Shown: in pieces, positions 23,005 through 32,514 of the stretch
Numbering within the stretch: the first letter of the stretch is position 1
How the letters are laid out: every line of letters starts with the position of its first letter
Assembly: GCA_019750095.1 (NCBI GenBank)
Contig: JAIEOW010000036.1
Coordinates: 1-44,307, forward strand
Reading direction: 5' to 3'
Origin: Phycisphaerales bacterium
GTDB lineage: Bacteria; Planctomycetota; Phycisphaerae; Phycisphaerales; UBA1924
DNA: 44,307 nt
Translations under genes and position numbers: made by a program
Notes under the pieces: generated by a model
The model's database searches: none
Seen by the model: only the letters and a program-made list of their open reading frames with translations
What the model was told of the DNA's origin: nothing

Positions 23005-25617
23005 TCAGCTTCGACGACGGCGAGCGGCGCAGAGGCCGAGGACGGCGAGGAGGGTTGCGGTCGTGGGGGCGGGGACGATGACGGAGAGGCCGTAGTCGAT
23101 GAACTGGCCGGCTTGGCCGCCGCCGGTGTAGACGACCTGGAGGAAGAAGCGTGGCTGCCAGGCGAGGAGATCGCCGACGGAGGGGAGGATGGCGGAGTAT
23201 GTGTAGCGATCGTTGATGAGGCCGTCGAGGTCGAAGACCTTGGTGTTCTCGTTGATGTTGGCGGTGGTGTAGAGGAGTTTGGCGACGGTGAGGTCGGGGC
23301 TGAAGGTGAGGCGATTGATGGCCGAGACGGGGTCTTCGGCGTAGAGGCGGAGTTCGAGATTGGCGAGGGGGTCGTAGGTGGTGCCGGCGGCGTTGGTGAG
23401 GGCGTTCCAGGTGAGGGCGGCTTTGAGGCCCGGGAACATGGGACGGAAGGTGCCGATTGTGGGGCCGTTTGGAGTCACTGGAGGCGGCGGGGTGAGGGTG
23501 GCATGGGTGGGCAGGGCGTAGTTGACGGTGCCGTTGACGAGGGCCTGGCCGGGAGCGGGCGGGCCGAGATCGGCGCGGCCCTGGACGCGTTCGAGGTCCC
23601 ACCACTGGGTTTTGAGGCCGCCGGCGGGGTTGGTTGGGGCGGAGATGTTGTGCTGGGAGAGGGTGTTGGTGTCGGTGTCGAGGGCTTCGCCTGCGAGGTA
23701 GTTTTTGGCGGCGCCCAGGGCGTTGACCATGCCGGCGCCGAGTTGGCGATCGAGTGACTCGGTGACGGTGTAGCCCTGGTTAGGACCGGGGAGCGGGGTG
23801 GTGCGCTGGGACCAGCCGGCGCCTGCGGAGTCGCGGATGACGCCGCGGGTAGCGGTGTTGAGGAGGACGGCCTTGACGACGCGGCTGTCGTTGCTGGTGG
23901 CGTCGAAGACTCCGCCGCGGTCTTCGCGCTGGGCTTGAGAGAGCAGGGCCGCGACGCCGGCGACATGGGGAGCGGCGAAGGAGGTGCCGGAGATTGCGCC
24001 GGTGCGCGAGGTGGAGGAATCGACATCGGCAAAGACGCGGGCGTCGACGCCGGTGAATCGGCGGTCGAAGTCGTTGGCCATGCCATCGTTGTTGGTGTCG
24101 ATGGCCATTGGGGTGAGGATGTACTCACCTGGAGCGACGAGGTCGGGCTTGCGGAGAGTGCCGGGGGTGGCGTTAGACGAGCTGAAACTTGCAATGGCGG
24201 AGAACGTGGCGTTGAGCGCGCCAACGGCGAGGCCGTTGTAGCTCATGCCGGGGTTGGTGATGGTGTTGGCGGGGTTGCCGGGAGCACCTCCCTGGCCGCT
24301 GTTTCCGGCGGACTTGACGAAGATGAGGTTGCGCCGTGTGTTGATGACCGAGTCGACATACTCGGGCGATGGGGTCGCGGGACCGGCGGACATGTTGACG
24401 ACCTGCACGGTGGGATCGAGCGCGACGGCGTCGAAGGCGTTGCGACCGTTGCCGAAGGCATCGATTGGCGCGGCGACGATGCTGGCATTGTGGGCGATGC
24501 CACGCTGTTCGGCGTTGCCGACGGCACCGGCCATGATGCCGGCGACGGCGGTGGCGTGCTCGCTGCGGGAGTCGGTGAGGAACGGGTTGCCCGGACCCGC
24601 GGGATTGGCGGGATTGAGCAGGCCGCTGGGCAGGTCGAGGCGCTGGCGGAGCTGATCGATCTTGCCCGCGCCGGAGAGGGCGGCGTGGGTCTGCCATGCG
24701 CGGCCGGCCTCGACCTGGCCGATGCGGATGTTGGAGCCGTCGAGATTGAACTCGGATTTGGCCTGCACGGCCCCAACGGCGGCGCGGCTGTTCGGCAGGG
24801 CTTCGGAGGGCGCGTAGCCGAGACTGGTGAACAGCCCCTTGGAGAGCTCCTGGACGGTGGTCTCGGGGAGAACCGGGAACATGCTGCCTGTTGCGCCGGA
24901 GCCGATGTCAGAGCGCGCGGCGCCGACGGCGCCCACGGGGCTGGCGTTGACGCCGACTTCGAGGAAGGCGCGGAGGCGGTAGCGGCTGTTGACGCCGCGG
25001 TCGGCGACGGGGAGGGTGTTGTCGGGATCGTTGAGGTGGAGGAACTGGGTCTGGTTGATGTTGCCGTTGCCCTGAGCGGCGGTGCGGTTGTAGGTAAAGT
25101 CGATGCGTTGCGGTGCGGCCATGGAGACGTAGTTGACGCCGTCGAACCGCTGGAACTCGATGCGGCCGAAGAGGCGCACGTCGGCGAGATTGGCGTTTGG
25201 TGCGGCGGCATTCTGGAAGAAGCTGACGGCTCCCGCGAAGAAGCTGGGCGCCCAGAGGTTGACGCCGGTGCCGGGGCCGCGATTGGCGAGGCGGAAGTCC
25301 TGGTGAGCGACCATCTGGATGTTGAAGCGGTCTGCGTTACCGGCGCGATCTTCGGTGCTGCGGCCGCCCGCGGCGAGGCGAACGGATGAGTAGCTCTCGC
25401 CGATGGTGGCGTTGTCAAAGCCAAGCCCGGCGGAGTTGCCGCTGGTGAACGAGTTGGGCAGGGCGGTGGGGTTGCCAGCGCCGTTGGGGTTGGTCCAGTT
25501 GCCCGGGAATCCGTTGCCGAAGAGAACATCCTGACCGTGGGCCGTTCCGGCAAGCAGCATGAGCACAAGCACCGCCGAGGCGGTGCGGACCGAGGGCGTG
25601 CGCGCGAGGGTCTTCAT
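23005..25617 (-). CDS. Secreted S8 family (subtilisin-like) serine protease with PEP-CTERM-like tail
   Basis: 870 residues, ATG 25617 with GGAG upstream. Signal peptide to about AHGQ. The catalytic domain lies around 300-560: SEHATAVAGIMAG holds the His, NAISGTSFAAPHVAGVAALL-type segment holds the Ser (GTSFAAPH). The first catalytic motif, normally VIDTG, reads IGQVEAGRAW, so the usual Asp position is Glu. Before it lies a ~280-residue N-terminal region with no recognised domain, and after it a C-terminal domain (LVNGTVNYALPTHATLTPPP, EDPVSAINRLTFSPDL). The end, VPAPTTATLLAVLGLCAARR, is an exosortase-type sorting signal. The protein is probably secreted and attached or released at the surface. 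Confidence 0.9.
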   Translation of the reverse strand: MKTLARTPSVRTASAVLVLMLLAGTAHGQDVLFGNGFPGNWTNPNGAGNPTALPNSFTSGNSAGLGFDNATIGESYSSVRLAAGGRSTEDRAGNADRFNIQMVAHQDFRLANRGPGTGVNLWAPSFFAGAVSFFQNAAAPNANLADVRLFGRIEFQRFDGVNYVSMAAPQRIDFTYNRTAAQGNGNINQTQFLHLNDPDNTLPVADRGVNSRYRLRAFLEVGVNASPVGAVGAARSDIGSGATGSMFPVLPETTVQELSKGLFTSLGYAPSEALPNSRAAVGAVQAKSEFNLDGSNIRIGQVEAGRAWQTHAALSGAGKIDQLRQRLDLPSGLLNPANPAGPGNPFLTDSRSEHATAVAGIMAGAVGNAEQRGIAHNASIVAAPIDAFGNGRNAFDAVALDPTVQVVNMSAGPATPSPEYVDSVINTRRNLIFVKSAGNSGQGGAPGNPANTITNPGMSYNGLAVGALNATFSAIASFSSSNATPGTLRKPDLVAPGEYILTPMAIDTNNDGMANDFDRRFTGVDARVFADVDSSTSRTGAISGTSFAAPHVAGVAALLSQAQREDRGGVFDATSNDSRVVKAVLLNTATRGVIRDSAGAGWSQRTTPLPGPNQGYTVTESLDRQLGAGMVNALGAAKNYLAGEALDTDTNTLSQHNISAPTNPAGGLKTQWWDLERVQGRADLGPPAPGQALVNGTVNYALPTHATLTPPPPVTPNGPTIGTFRPMFPGLKAALTWNALTNAAGTTYDPLANLELRLYAEDPVSAINRLTFSPDLTVAKLLYTTANINENTKVFDLDGLINDRYTYSAILPSVGDLLAWQPRFFLQVVYTGGGQAGQFIDYGLSVIVPAPTTATLLAVLGLCAARRRRS

Positions 25618-25830
25618 GAGTCTCTCTCCTCAAGGATGTTCCGGCGAACCCCGGCACGGTGGACGGTCGGGGAGTGACAGCTTCGCAGGAGATGGCTCGG
25701 GTGTCAATAGGCGAGCTTGCAGTTGCGCGGCGTGCCGCATCGGCGAAAACCGGTGGCGCGTGATTCAGGCGTCGAGAGCACCCTATATTTTGGAGGTCGC
25801 AACGAGATTCGGAAGGCCTTGGAGCGCAAG

Positions 25831-27096
25831 ATGTTGTGGCAGCCGTCGCTTCCTGATGACTATGTGAAGGCCACGCCGGAGCGGCTTGCCGAGCGGATCA
25901 GCGCGCGCCGAAAAGAGCTTGGCAAAGATCTTGTGATTCTGGGGCACCACTACCAGACCGATGAGATCATTCGGCACGCGGATTTCACGGGCGACTCACT
26001 GAAGCTCTCGCAGCTCGCGGCGTCAAAGGTGAAGGAGGCGGGGGCGAAGTATGTGGTGTTCTGCGGCGTGCACTTCATGGCCGAGACGGCGGATCTGCTG
26101 ACACCCGAGCATGTGAGCGTGATTCTGCCGGACATGTCGGCGGGGTGCTCGATGGCGGATATGGCCGACTATGACGATGCGGTGAGCGCGTGGGAGACGC
26201 TGCGTGCGGGGCTGAAGGCGCGCGGGTGGAAGGGGCGGATCATTCCGATCACGTACATCAACTCGACGGCGGCGATCAAGGCGTTTGTCGGACGCGAGGG
26301 CGGGATCGTGTGCACGTCTTCGAATGCGCAGAAGATGTTTGAGTGGGCGATGGCGGGTGGCACGATTCCGAGGAAGAGCGGGGAGGACATCAAGGTGTTG
26401 TTCCTGCCGGATCAGCATCTGGGGAGGAACACCGCCGCGGCGCATGGGCTGGATGTGCGGACGCAGACGTGCGTGTATGACCCGCGTCTGGCGGCGAAGG
26501 GCGAGGAGTATGGGGGGAGCACGCTGGATCAGGTTGTTGAAGCGAAGGTGATTCTGTGGGCGGGGCACTGCTCGGTGCACAAGCTGTTTCGGCCGGAACA
26601 TTGCGATCAGGTGCGCGCCGAGGACGAGCGGCGTGCGTCGGATGGTGCCGGCAATCAGCATGCGCCGCGGACGACGATCCTGGTGCATCCGGAGTGCTGC
26701 AAAGAGGTGGTGGACAAGTCGGACCTTGCGGGGTCGACGGAGTACATCATCAAGACGATTCGTGAGGCCGAGCCGGGCTCGCGATGGGCGGTGGGCACGG
26801 AGACGCATCTGGTGAATCGGCTGGCGCGCGAGGCGGGGGAACGCGACGTGCATGTGCGGATTCTGTCGGACTGTCAGTGCCTGTGCACGACGATGTTCAG
26901 GATTGACCAGCCGCACTTGTGCTGGGTGCTGGACAATCTGGCGGCGGGCAAGGTGGTGAATCGGATCGTGGTGCACCCGCATGCGCGGAAGCATGCGCTG
27001 GAATCGATCGATCGGATGCTGGCGATGTCGGCGCCGATGGGGGCGGCGGCGAAGGGTGTGAAAGCGCGGGCGGCGGAGCCGGTGACCGTCGATTGA
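25831..27096 (+). CDS. nadA: Quinolinate synthase A
   Basis: 421 residues from ATG 25831 (MLWQPSLPDDYVKATPERLA), GGAG 7 bases upstream. It condenses iminoaspartate and dihydroxyacetone phosphate to quinolinate in NAD synthesis. Motifs: ILGHHYQTDEIIRHADFTGD, FCGVHFMAETADLL with Cys78, LPDMSAGCSMADMA, YINSTAAIKAF, AGHCSVH with Cys247 and SDCQCLCTTM. Three of the Cys residues bind the catalytic [4Fe-4S] cluster. The length, about 420 residues, and the additional Cys pattern fit the longer bacterial NadA type. nadB and nadC are not in the window. Confidence 0.95.
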   Translation: MLWQPSLPDDYVKATPERLAERISARRKELGKDLVILGHHYQTDEIIRHADFTGDSLKLSQLAASKVKEAGAKYVVFCGVHFMAETADLLTPEHVSVILPDMSAGCSMADMADYDDAVSAWETLRAGLKARGWKGRIIPITYINSTAAIKAFVGREGGIVCTSSNAQKMFEWAMAGGTIPRKSGEDIKVLFLPDQHLGRNTAAAHGLDVRTQTCVYDPRLAAKGEEYGGSTLDQVVEAKVILWAGHCSVHKLFRPEHCDQVRAEDERRASDGAGNQHAPRTTILVHPECCKEVVDKSDLAGSTEYIIKTIREAEPGSRWAVGTETHLVNRLAREAGERDVHVRILSDCQCLCTTMFRIDQPHLCWVLDNLAAGKVVNRIVVHPHARKHALESIDRMLAMSAPMGAAAKGVKARAAEPVTVD

Positions 27097-27120
27097 GCGC
27101 GTCTTGGGGGGCGATAGAGA

Positions 27121-28173
27121 TCAGATGAGATCGTCGGCGGTCAGCAGATCGTCGGTGGACTTTGCCGTGCGCAGGCGTGCGCCAAGGGCGCGGTCGAGGT
27201 GCGATGGGGGGAGACCGGTGCCGGGGCGCTTGCAGGTGAGGTCGGCGTGTGTCAGCACGTGCCCGGCGGGGAGAGCGCGGGTGAGGACGAGCGATTGGCG
27301 GCTGACGGTGCGCACGTCGCGCTCGATGTCGAGCACGCGCTTCAGCGGGGCTGGGGGGCGGGTACGCGTTTTCTGTGCCGCGGCGCGGGCGCGGCGAACG
27401 TACTCGGCGAACTGCTCGGGCTCGAGCGAGGCCGCGTGGTCGGGGCCGACGGCGGAGCGGGAGTAGGTGAGGTGCTTTTCGAGCAGCACCGCGCCAGTGG
27501 AGACGGCGTGCGCGCCTGTGTCGAGTTCGAACGTGTGATCGCTGTAGCCCACGGGCCCGGCAAAGACCTCTGCGAGCGCGGCGATACCGGGCAGCTCGGC
27601 ATGCTCGATGGGTGTGGGATAACTGCTGACGCACTGCATGATGGCGGTGCGATCGAGTGTTTTGAGCGTGGACATCCACTGGATGCTCTGGCGGACTTCT
27701 TCGAGTGTGGCCGCGCCGGTGGAGAGGATCAGCGGGCGATTGGTGCGGGCGAGCGCACGGAGCAATGGAAGATGGATCAGGTCGGGGCTGGCGGTCTTGT
27801 ATGCGTCCCAGGGGAGCGATTCGGCGACGGAGACGAGTTCAACGGAGAAGACCGTCACGATGGCGCGGACGCCGAGTGCGTGGGCTCGATAGACGACCGC
27901 GGCCATCTGCTCGATCGAGAGTTCGAGTCGTCGAAGCATCGCGATCGGATCGGTCTCGCCGGCGGCCTTCTGATACGCGGCGAGCTTGGCGGCGCGGCTC
28001 ATGAGGCGGTCGGCCTCGAAGAGCTGGAGCTTGATCGCATCAGCACCGGCGTGGGCGGCGGCCTCGGCGAGCTGGATGGCGCGGCGCTCCTCGCCGTCGT
28101 GGTTCACGCCGAGCTCGGCGATGATGTAGACGTCTTGTGCGCCGGGTGTGATGAGGCGATCAGCGATGCGCAT
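27121..28173 (-). CDS. neuB: N-acetylneuraminate synthase family protein (nonulosonic acid synthase)
   Basis: 350 residues from ATG 28173; it overlaps the neuA stop by 14 bases, indicating coupling. The TIM barrel (YIIAELGVNHDGEERRAIQL, then GADAIKLQLFEADRLMSRAA and KTASPDLIHLPLLRALARTN, PVGYSDHT, LLEKHLTYSRSAVGPDHAAS) is the NeuB fold, and residues 285-350 form the SAF antifreeze-like domain (SLVLTRALPAGHVLTHADLT). It condenses phosphoenolpyruvate with an N-acetylated hexose to make a sialic, legionaminic or pseudaminic acid; which one cannot be told. The gene order maf-like, neuA, neuB suggests flagellin or surface-protein glycosylation. Confidence 0.9.
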   Translation of the reverse strand: MRIADRLITPGAQDVYIIAELGVNHDGEERRAIQLAEAAAHAGADAIKLQLFEADRLMSRAAKLAAYQKAAGETDPIAMLRRLELSIEQMAAVVYRAHALGVRAIVTVFSVELVSVAESLPWDAYKTASPDLIHLPLLRALARTNRPLILSTGAATLEEVRQSIQWMSTLKTLDRTAIMQCVSSYPTPIEHAELPGIAALAEVFAGPVGYSDHTFELDTGAHAVSTGAVLLEKHLTYSRSAVGPDHAASLEPEQFAEYVRRARAAAQKTRTRPPAPLKRVLDIERDVRTVSRQSLVLTRALPAGHVLTHADLTCKRPGTGLPPSHLDRALGARLRTAKSTDDLLTADDLI

Positions 28174-28942
28174 GGTGGGCGTTCTCGGCACGCTCGCGCA
28201 GCAGCGCGTCGGCAACAAGGGCGTCGGTGGGGGTGTCGATGTCGAGCACATCGCCTTCGCGTGTGATCACGCCGCGGCGGTCGGCCCCGAAGAAGGCGTG
28301 CGGGCCGGGCGCGACACCGGGGATCTGGTGAAAGAGCGCGGCCCGCGTGACGCAGAGCACGCCGCCATCAGGGATGAACGCGGGGGGAAGGTCTTGGCGG
28401 CGGAAGACGTTGTGGTTGAGCACATCGCCCTCCCACGGCGTGACGCGCGCGGTGCCGGGATCGACGCGAGCCGTCCACCAGGGGTGGAACTTCCCGACGC
28501 CGGCGTAGGACTGCACGCTGTCGGCGGACGTGTCGATGAGCGTGCGGATGGCACGGTCGATGAGATCGGACGGGCGGACGGGAACGTTGGCGTAGAGGAT
28601 CACGATCGGAGTTCTTGCCGGCAGGGGCACGTCGCGCTCGACAGATGCGATCGCGTGGCGGGCGGCGGCGTCGATGGTGATCGTGTCGCCGGCGAGTTCG
28701 TGGGGTCGATCGATCGCGAGCAGCGTGGCGTCTTTGCGGGCTGCTGCGAGCATGGCCTTGTCGTCGGTCGAGATCGCGATGGCACCGACGAGTGACGCCG
28801 TGCGGGCGTGGTCGATGGACCACTGAAAGCATGGATTGCCCGCGATTGCGCGGGTGTTCTTGCCGGGCAGGCCCTTGCTGCCGGCGCGGGCGAGGATGAG
28901 GGCGAGCGCGGGGCGCGATGCGGTCAACAGGCCAGTGATCAT
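28160..28942 (-). CDS. neuA: CMP-nonulosonate (sialic acid) cytidylyltransferase
   Basis: 260 residues from ATG 28942. The signature is LILARAGSKGLPGKNTRAIA at about 14-33, followed by FQWSIDHARTASLVGAIAIS, HELAGDTITIDAAARHAI and ILYANVPVRPSDLIDRAI. The enzyme activates the nonulosonic acid with CTP for transfer. The stop overlaps the upstream gene's last codon as ATGA (28939-28942 region) and its own end overlaps neuB by 14 bases, so three genes are one coupled operon. Confidence 0.93.
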   Translation of the reverse strand: MITGLLTASRPALALILARAGSKGLPGKNTRAIAGNPCFQWSIDHARTASLVGAIAISTDDKAMLAAARKDATLLAIDRPHELAGDTITIDAAARHAIASVERDVPLPARTPIVILYANVPVRPSDLIDRAIRTLIDTSADSVQSYAGVGKFHPWWTARVDPGTARVTPWEGDVLNHNVFRRQDLPPAFIPDGGVLCVTRAALFHQIPGVAPGPHAFFGADRRGVITREGDVLDIDTPTDALVADALLRERAENAHHAHR

Positions 28943-31900
28943 GCGGACCACTCGCGGATCGTGGAATCGCCGAGCATCAGCACACGGCGCTCGCGCGCGA
29001 AGCGGCAGCGGGCGGAGTCGGGGATGGGTAGAGGCTCGATGCGACCTGCGCGGGGGCTTGTGAGCGGATCGAGCACGGCCCAGGCATGGCGCGACACTGC
29101 GGCGTTGATGAACGGCTCGACGATGGGCATGGTGGCATCGTCGCGTGTCAGTCGCGGCACGAGCCACGGCACGCCGAGGGTGTTCTCGGCGACGAGCGAC
29201 GCTCGGAGCGCGGCGAGTCGATCGAAGGACTCTGAGCCGAGCGCGGGATCGATGTCGACGCTGATCACATCGGCGTGGGCGAACAGGATCGAGAGAGCTG
29301 ATGGGCTGGCCGTGCGAAGGGGCGAGCGCACGTGCACGCCGGGGGCGGCGCGTGCCGCGGCGAGCAGACGCGCAAAGCCGGGGTGATCGAGCGGATCGAT
29401 CGCGGGCGAAGCGCCGCGGATGGTCACGGCGAGATATGGATGTTGGGCCAGCAGCGATGCGAGCGCGGCGAGGGAGCCATCGATCGGTGTGAGCGCGTCG
29501 GGAACGGCGACATGCAACTCACTTGGCGGCAGCTTGTGTGCCGAAACGTTGCTGGCGATGGCGCGTGCGGCCAGAAGAGAATCGCCCGCGAGCGCATTGC
29601 CCAGCGCGACCACCATCTCGGGTGTGTCGGCGATCAGGCGGAGGCCCGCGTCGCGCTCCGGGCCATCGAGCCCGACGCAGATCGACTGGCCGATGAGGTC
29701 TTGTGCCGGAGCGGCGGGCAGATAGCCCAGCATCGCGCCGATTGAGCCGAAGAGCGCACCCGCGGCGAAGCCGGGGGCAAGCTCGCGGCAGACGTGCGCG
29801 GTGACCAGCATCGGCGCGAGCCCGGGGAGTGCCTGTGTGAAGGTGGCGCGGTGATTGGCCGGGTCGTTCTCGTGACGCTCGATGACGCGGTCGCAGAGCG
29901 CGGGGTCGATCGCGCACCAATCTGGGCCGAGCAGGAGGGCGGCGTCGCAGTTGGTGTGTTCGAGCGCGGCCTGTGTGGCGATGGGGTCAAAGACCTCGTC
30001 GTAGCACGTGAGATCGCTGAGCCCGCCGCGCCAGCAGGCTCTGGACCAGAGACGCCCGGTGGCGACGGCCTTGGATCTGCGGATGGTTGCGGCGGTGGCG
30101 CGAGGGAGGATGCGTACTCGCGCATCGTTCAGGAGCTTCTGCCCGAGCAGGGCGCGAACGCGCTCGGGGCGATCGGTGATGAGCACGACGTGCGAGACAC
30201 GCCTGGCAGCGAGCACGCGGCGCATGGTGAGGGCGAGGATGCTCGCCTCGCCGGCGATGGGCGAGTCGAGTGATCGGGGCCAGCCGAGCGGCGAGTGATC
30301 AAGATCAACAGGGATCACAGCGGCGAAGGTGCGTGTGGAGGCAGATGGCGCGATGGCGGGGGGGGCATCGATGGATTTGCGAAGATCGCGGGTGATGCGA
30401 TCGCCGCCATCGAGCATGAGCAGGGCGTCATCGAGGATCGCCGCGAGCTGGTCGCCAGCGCTGGCGAGGGTGCGGACGTTGTCAAGGTCGCGCTCCACGC
30501 GGCGCAACTGCACGGCGAACTCGTCGCGATCATCCTGGAACGAGATCTGGCGATCGGCGCGGACGCGGTGGAAGATCGCGCTCTGGCCCAGCAGGTTCAC
30601 GAGCGCAAAGCCGGGACGCAGCGTGTCGATTTCGTTCTTGTGCTTCTCGATCTGTGTGATCAGGCGGTTCACCCGCGCCTGGTCTGCGTGGTGCTCGGCG
30701 ATCTCGACCAGCAGGGCGGCGGTCTTTCGGCTGAGGTCGCTGACGCGGCCGGCCTGACGACGCACGAGGGCGACGCGATCGCGCACTTTGGCGCGGAGCG
30801 CGTTTGTTTCGGTCGGGGCTGCGATCGCAATCCCCAAGGGCACGGCCGCGAGCAGATCTTCTATGCTCTGGATGCTCGCGGTGGCCGCGAGACCATCCAG
30901 AAAGTCTCGCAGGGGCATGGGCTCGGCGTGCTGCTTGCGGACGCCGCCCTCGGTGCAGTCGAACGTGTGCTCGCCGCGCAGTGCGTACTCGCGGAAGTCC
31001 TGTTCGAACTGGCGCAGATAGCTGAGCATCTGCACGTCGGTGCGCATCGGACGGCCGAGATGGTCTTCGGCGGATCGCAGGTGGGTGCCCATGCGGGCGA
31101 TGCGCTGAAACTCCAGCAGTTCGAGCGACTTGAACTCGTTGAGCTCGCACGCCCACACACTGTGGATGCTGGCCCCGGCGGCGTAGTACTGACCATCGGT
31201 AAAGCCGAGGTCTTGGCCGATCAGCGCGACGGGGTCGCAGCCCAGATGTCGCGCGAGCGTATGGGCGAGGTGGGCGACGGTGGCGCCGGGCTTGAGCGCG
31301 ACGTTGGGTTGGGTGAGGTCGGCTCCGAGCAGAAGGTCGAGTGTGCGATCGCCAACGCACATGATGCGTCCGCCCAGACGTGTCCACGCCGTGGTGACTG
31401 AGGGGTTGACCTTCGGCTCCACGACGAGCGTGATGCCCTGGACATCGGCGGGGCTCAATCCCTCGTAGAAGCGCCGGTTGATCTCGCTGTAATCCAGCGC
31501 GGTGATGAAGTGCGGACGGATGCCCTTGGCCAGGAGCGTCTTGAGCACGGTCTGCACGGCGACGATGCAGACGCGCTCGCGCACGCCTGGTGAGCACAGC
31601 AGATCGATATTCCGTCGAAGACTCGGGCCCGCGCTGACGACGATCGCGGGGCGACCCTTGAGTGCGTTCTCCAGCGCGCCGATGCCGGGGGCCGAGGCGT
31701 AGATGTCGACGTTCTGCGCGAGATTGCGGATGGTGGTGCGAGCGACGTTGAGCGTGGTGATGACGGTCATCAGGAGCGCTTCGACCACGCCGTCGAGCGT
31801 GCGGGTGAAGCGATCCAGGGTCGGATCGATGTGCGGTCGGCTGGGAAGGTGGCGGATGGGTTCGAGCCGGTGCGTCAGGTCGACCTTGCCGGTCGGGTTG

Positions 31901-32466
31901 ATGGCGACGAACCCCTCGCAGAGGTGCAGGGCCTGGGAGAGGGCCGCGGCATCGTCGGGGTCGGTGATGATGCGGAGGTGCTTGGACGCGAGCCATTCGG
32001 CGTCGGGCTGGTGCTCGAGCGCGGTGCGGAGGAGTTCGACGTCGGGCTCATAGACCACGACGACGCCACCGGCCGCGCCCGCCGGGCTGATTCGGCGGAG
32101 CAGTTCGCGGACGTGATAGCCCATGCCGAAGCCGGCGATGACATAGACGCCGCGCGAGGCGAGATCGATCGCATCGACAAACGCGACGGCTTCGGCAAGG
32201 GGTCGCTTGCGCGAGCAGAGGGCTCGGGCCGAGGCACCCTCGCCCATGACGAATGCGGGCACGCCCTCGGGGGTTTGGAGAATCTGAGCATCGGTGCGCG
32301 ATCTGGCCGCGGCGACGGCGCGGGCGGCGTCGGGGCTGTGCGGGGCGATGGCCGCGAGGGCTTGGTCGAGGGCGTTGAGGGTGAGCTGGGGCAAGCGGAG
32401 GTGAATCGGCAGAACGCCCGGGTGCGCAGCAGAATTTGCGCGTGGATCGGCGATCTGGGCTCGCAA
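28939..32466 (-). CDS. Maf-type (DUF115) glycosyltransferase-like protein fused to a nucleotidyltransferase-like domain
   Basis: 1175 residues. Region about 100-500 is DUF115/MptE-like as in Maf flagellin glycosyltransferases: GRPAIVVSAGPSLRRNIDLL, VAVQTVLKTLLAKGIRPHFI, CVGDRTLDLLLGADLTQPN and VALIGQDLGFTDGQYYAAGA. Residues about 600-680 are charged helix. Residues about 690-920 (AAVIPVDLDHSPLGWPRSLD, then RRVSHVVLITDRPERVRALL) look like a SpsF/NeuA-type cytidylyltransferase without the usual triad. The last ~200 residues resemble a radical SAM/SPASM domain that lacks its Cys residues. The start is uncertain: TTG 32466 gives a GGGC upstream, and no ATG or GTG precedes residue 74. It probably transfers the sugar from neuA/neuB onto a surface protein. 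Domain limits are approximate. Confidence 0.8.
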   Translation of the reverse strand: MRAQIADPRANSAAHPGVLPIHLRLPQLTLNALDQALAAIAPHSPDAARAVAAARSRTDAQILQTPEGVPAFVMGEGASARALCSRKRPLAEAVAFVDAIDLASRGVYVIAGFGMGYHVRELLRRISPAGAAGGVVVVYEPDVELLRTALEHQPDAEWLASKHLRIITDPDDAAALSQALHLCEGFVAINPTGKVDLTHRLEPIRHLPSRPHIDPTLDRFTRTLDGVVEALLMTVITTLNVARTTIRNLAQNVDIYASAPGIGALENALKGRPAIVVSAGPSLRRNIDLLCSPGVRERVCIVAVQTVLKTLLAKGIRPHFITALDYSEINRRFYEGLSPADVQGITLVVEPKVNPSVTTAWTRLGGRIMCVGDRTLDLLLGADLTQPNVALKPGATVAHLAHTLARHLGCDPVALIGQDLGFTDGQYYAAGASIHSVWACELNEFKSLELLEFQRIARMGTHLRSAEDHLGRPMRTDVQMLSYLRQFEQDFREYALRGEHTFDCTEGGVRKQHAEPMPLRDFLDGLAATASIQSIEDLLAAVPLGIAIAAPTETNALRAKVRDRVALVRRQAGRVSDLSRKTAALLVEIAEHHADQARVNRLITQIEKHKNEIDTLRPGFALVNLLGQSAIFHRVRADRQISFQDDRDEFAVQLRRVERDLDNVRTLASAGDQLAAILDDALLMLDGGDRITRDLRKSIDAPPAIAPSASTRTFAAVIPVDLDHSPLGWPRSLDSPIAGEASILALTMRRVLAARRVSHVVLITDRPERVRALLGQKLLNDARVRILPRATAATIRRSKAVATGRLWSRACWRGGLSDLTCYDEVFDPIATQAALEHTNCDAALLLGPDWCAIDPALCDRVIERHENDPANHRATFTQALPGLAPMLVTAHVCRELAPGFAAGALFGSIGAMLGYLPAAPAQDLIGQSICVGLDGPERDAGLRLIADTPEMVVALGNALAGDSLLAARAIASNVSAHKLPPSELHVAVPDALTPIDGSLAALASLLAQHPYLAVTIRGASPAIDPLDHPGFARLLAAARAAPGVHVRSPLRTASPSALSILFAHADVISVDIDPALGSESFDRLAALRASLVAENTLGVPWLVPRLTRDDATMPIVEPFINAAVSRHAWAVLDPLTSPRAGRIEPLPIPDSARCRFARERRVLMLGDSTIREWSA

Positions 32467-32514
32467 GCCCTCGGGTTCCGCAACGCGTCCGGGTCGATTG
32501 CGTAAAGATGTCTG

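Noticed and set aside
32467-32514. Promoter for the maf-neuA-neuB operon
   Set aside because: No clear -35/-10 pair could be read in the 48-base gap; a start elsewhere is possible because the first codon is uncertain.
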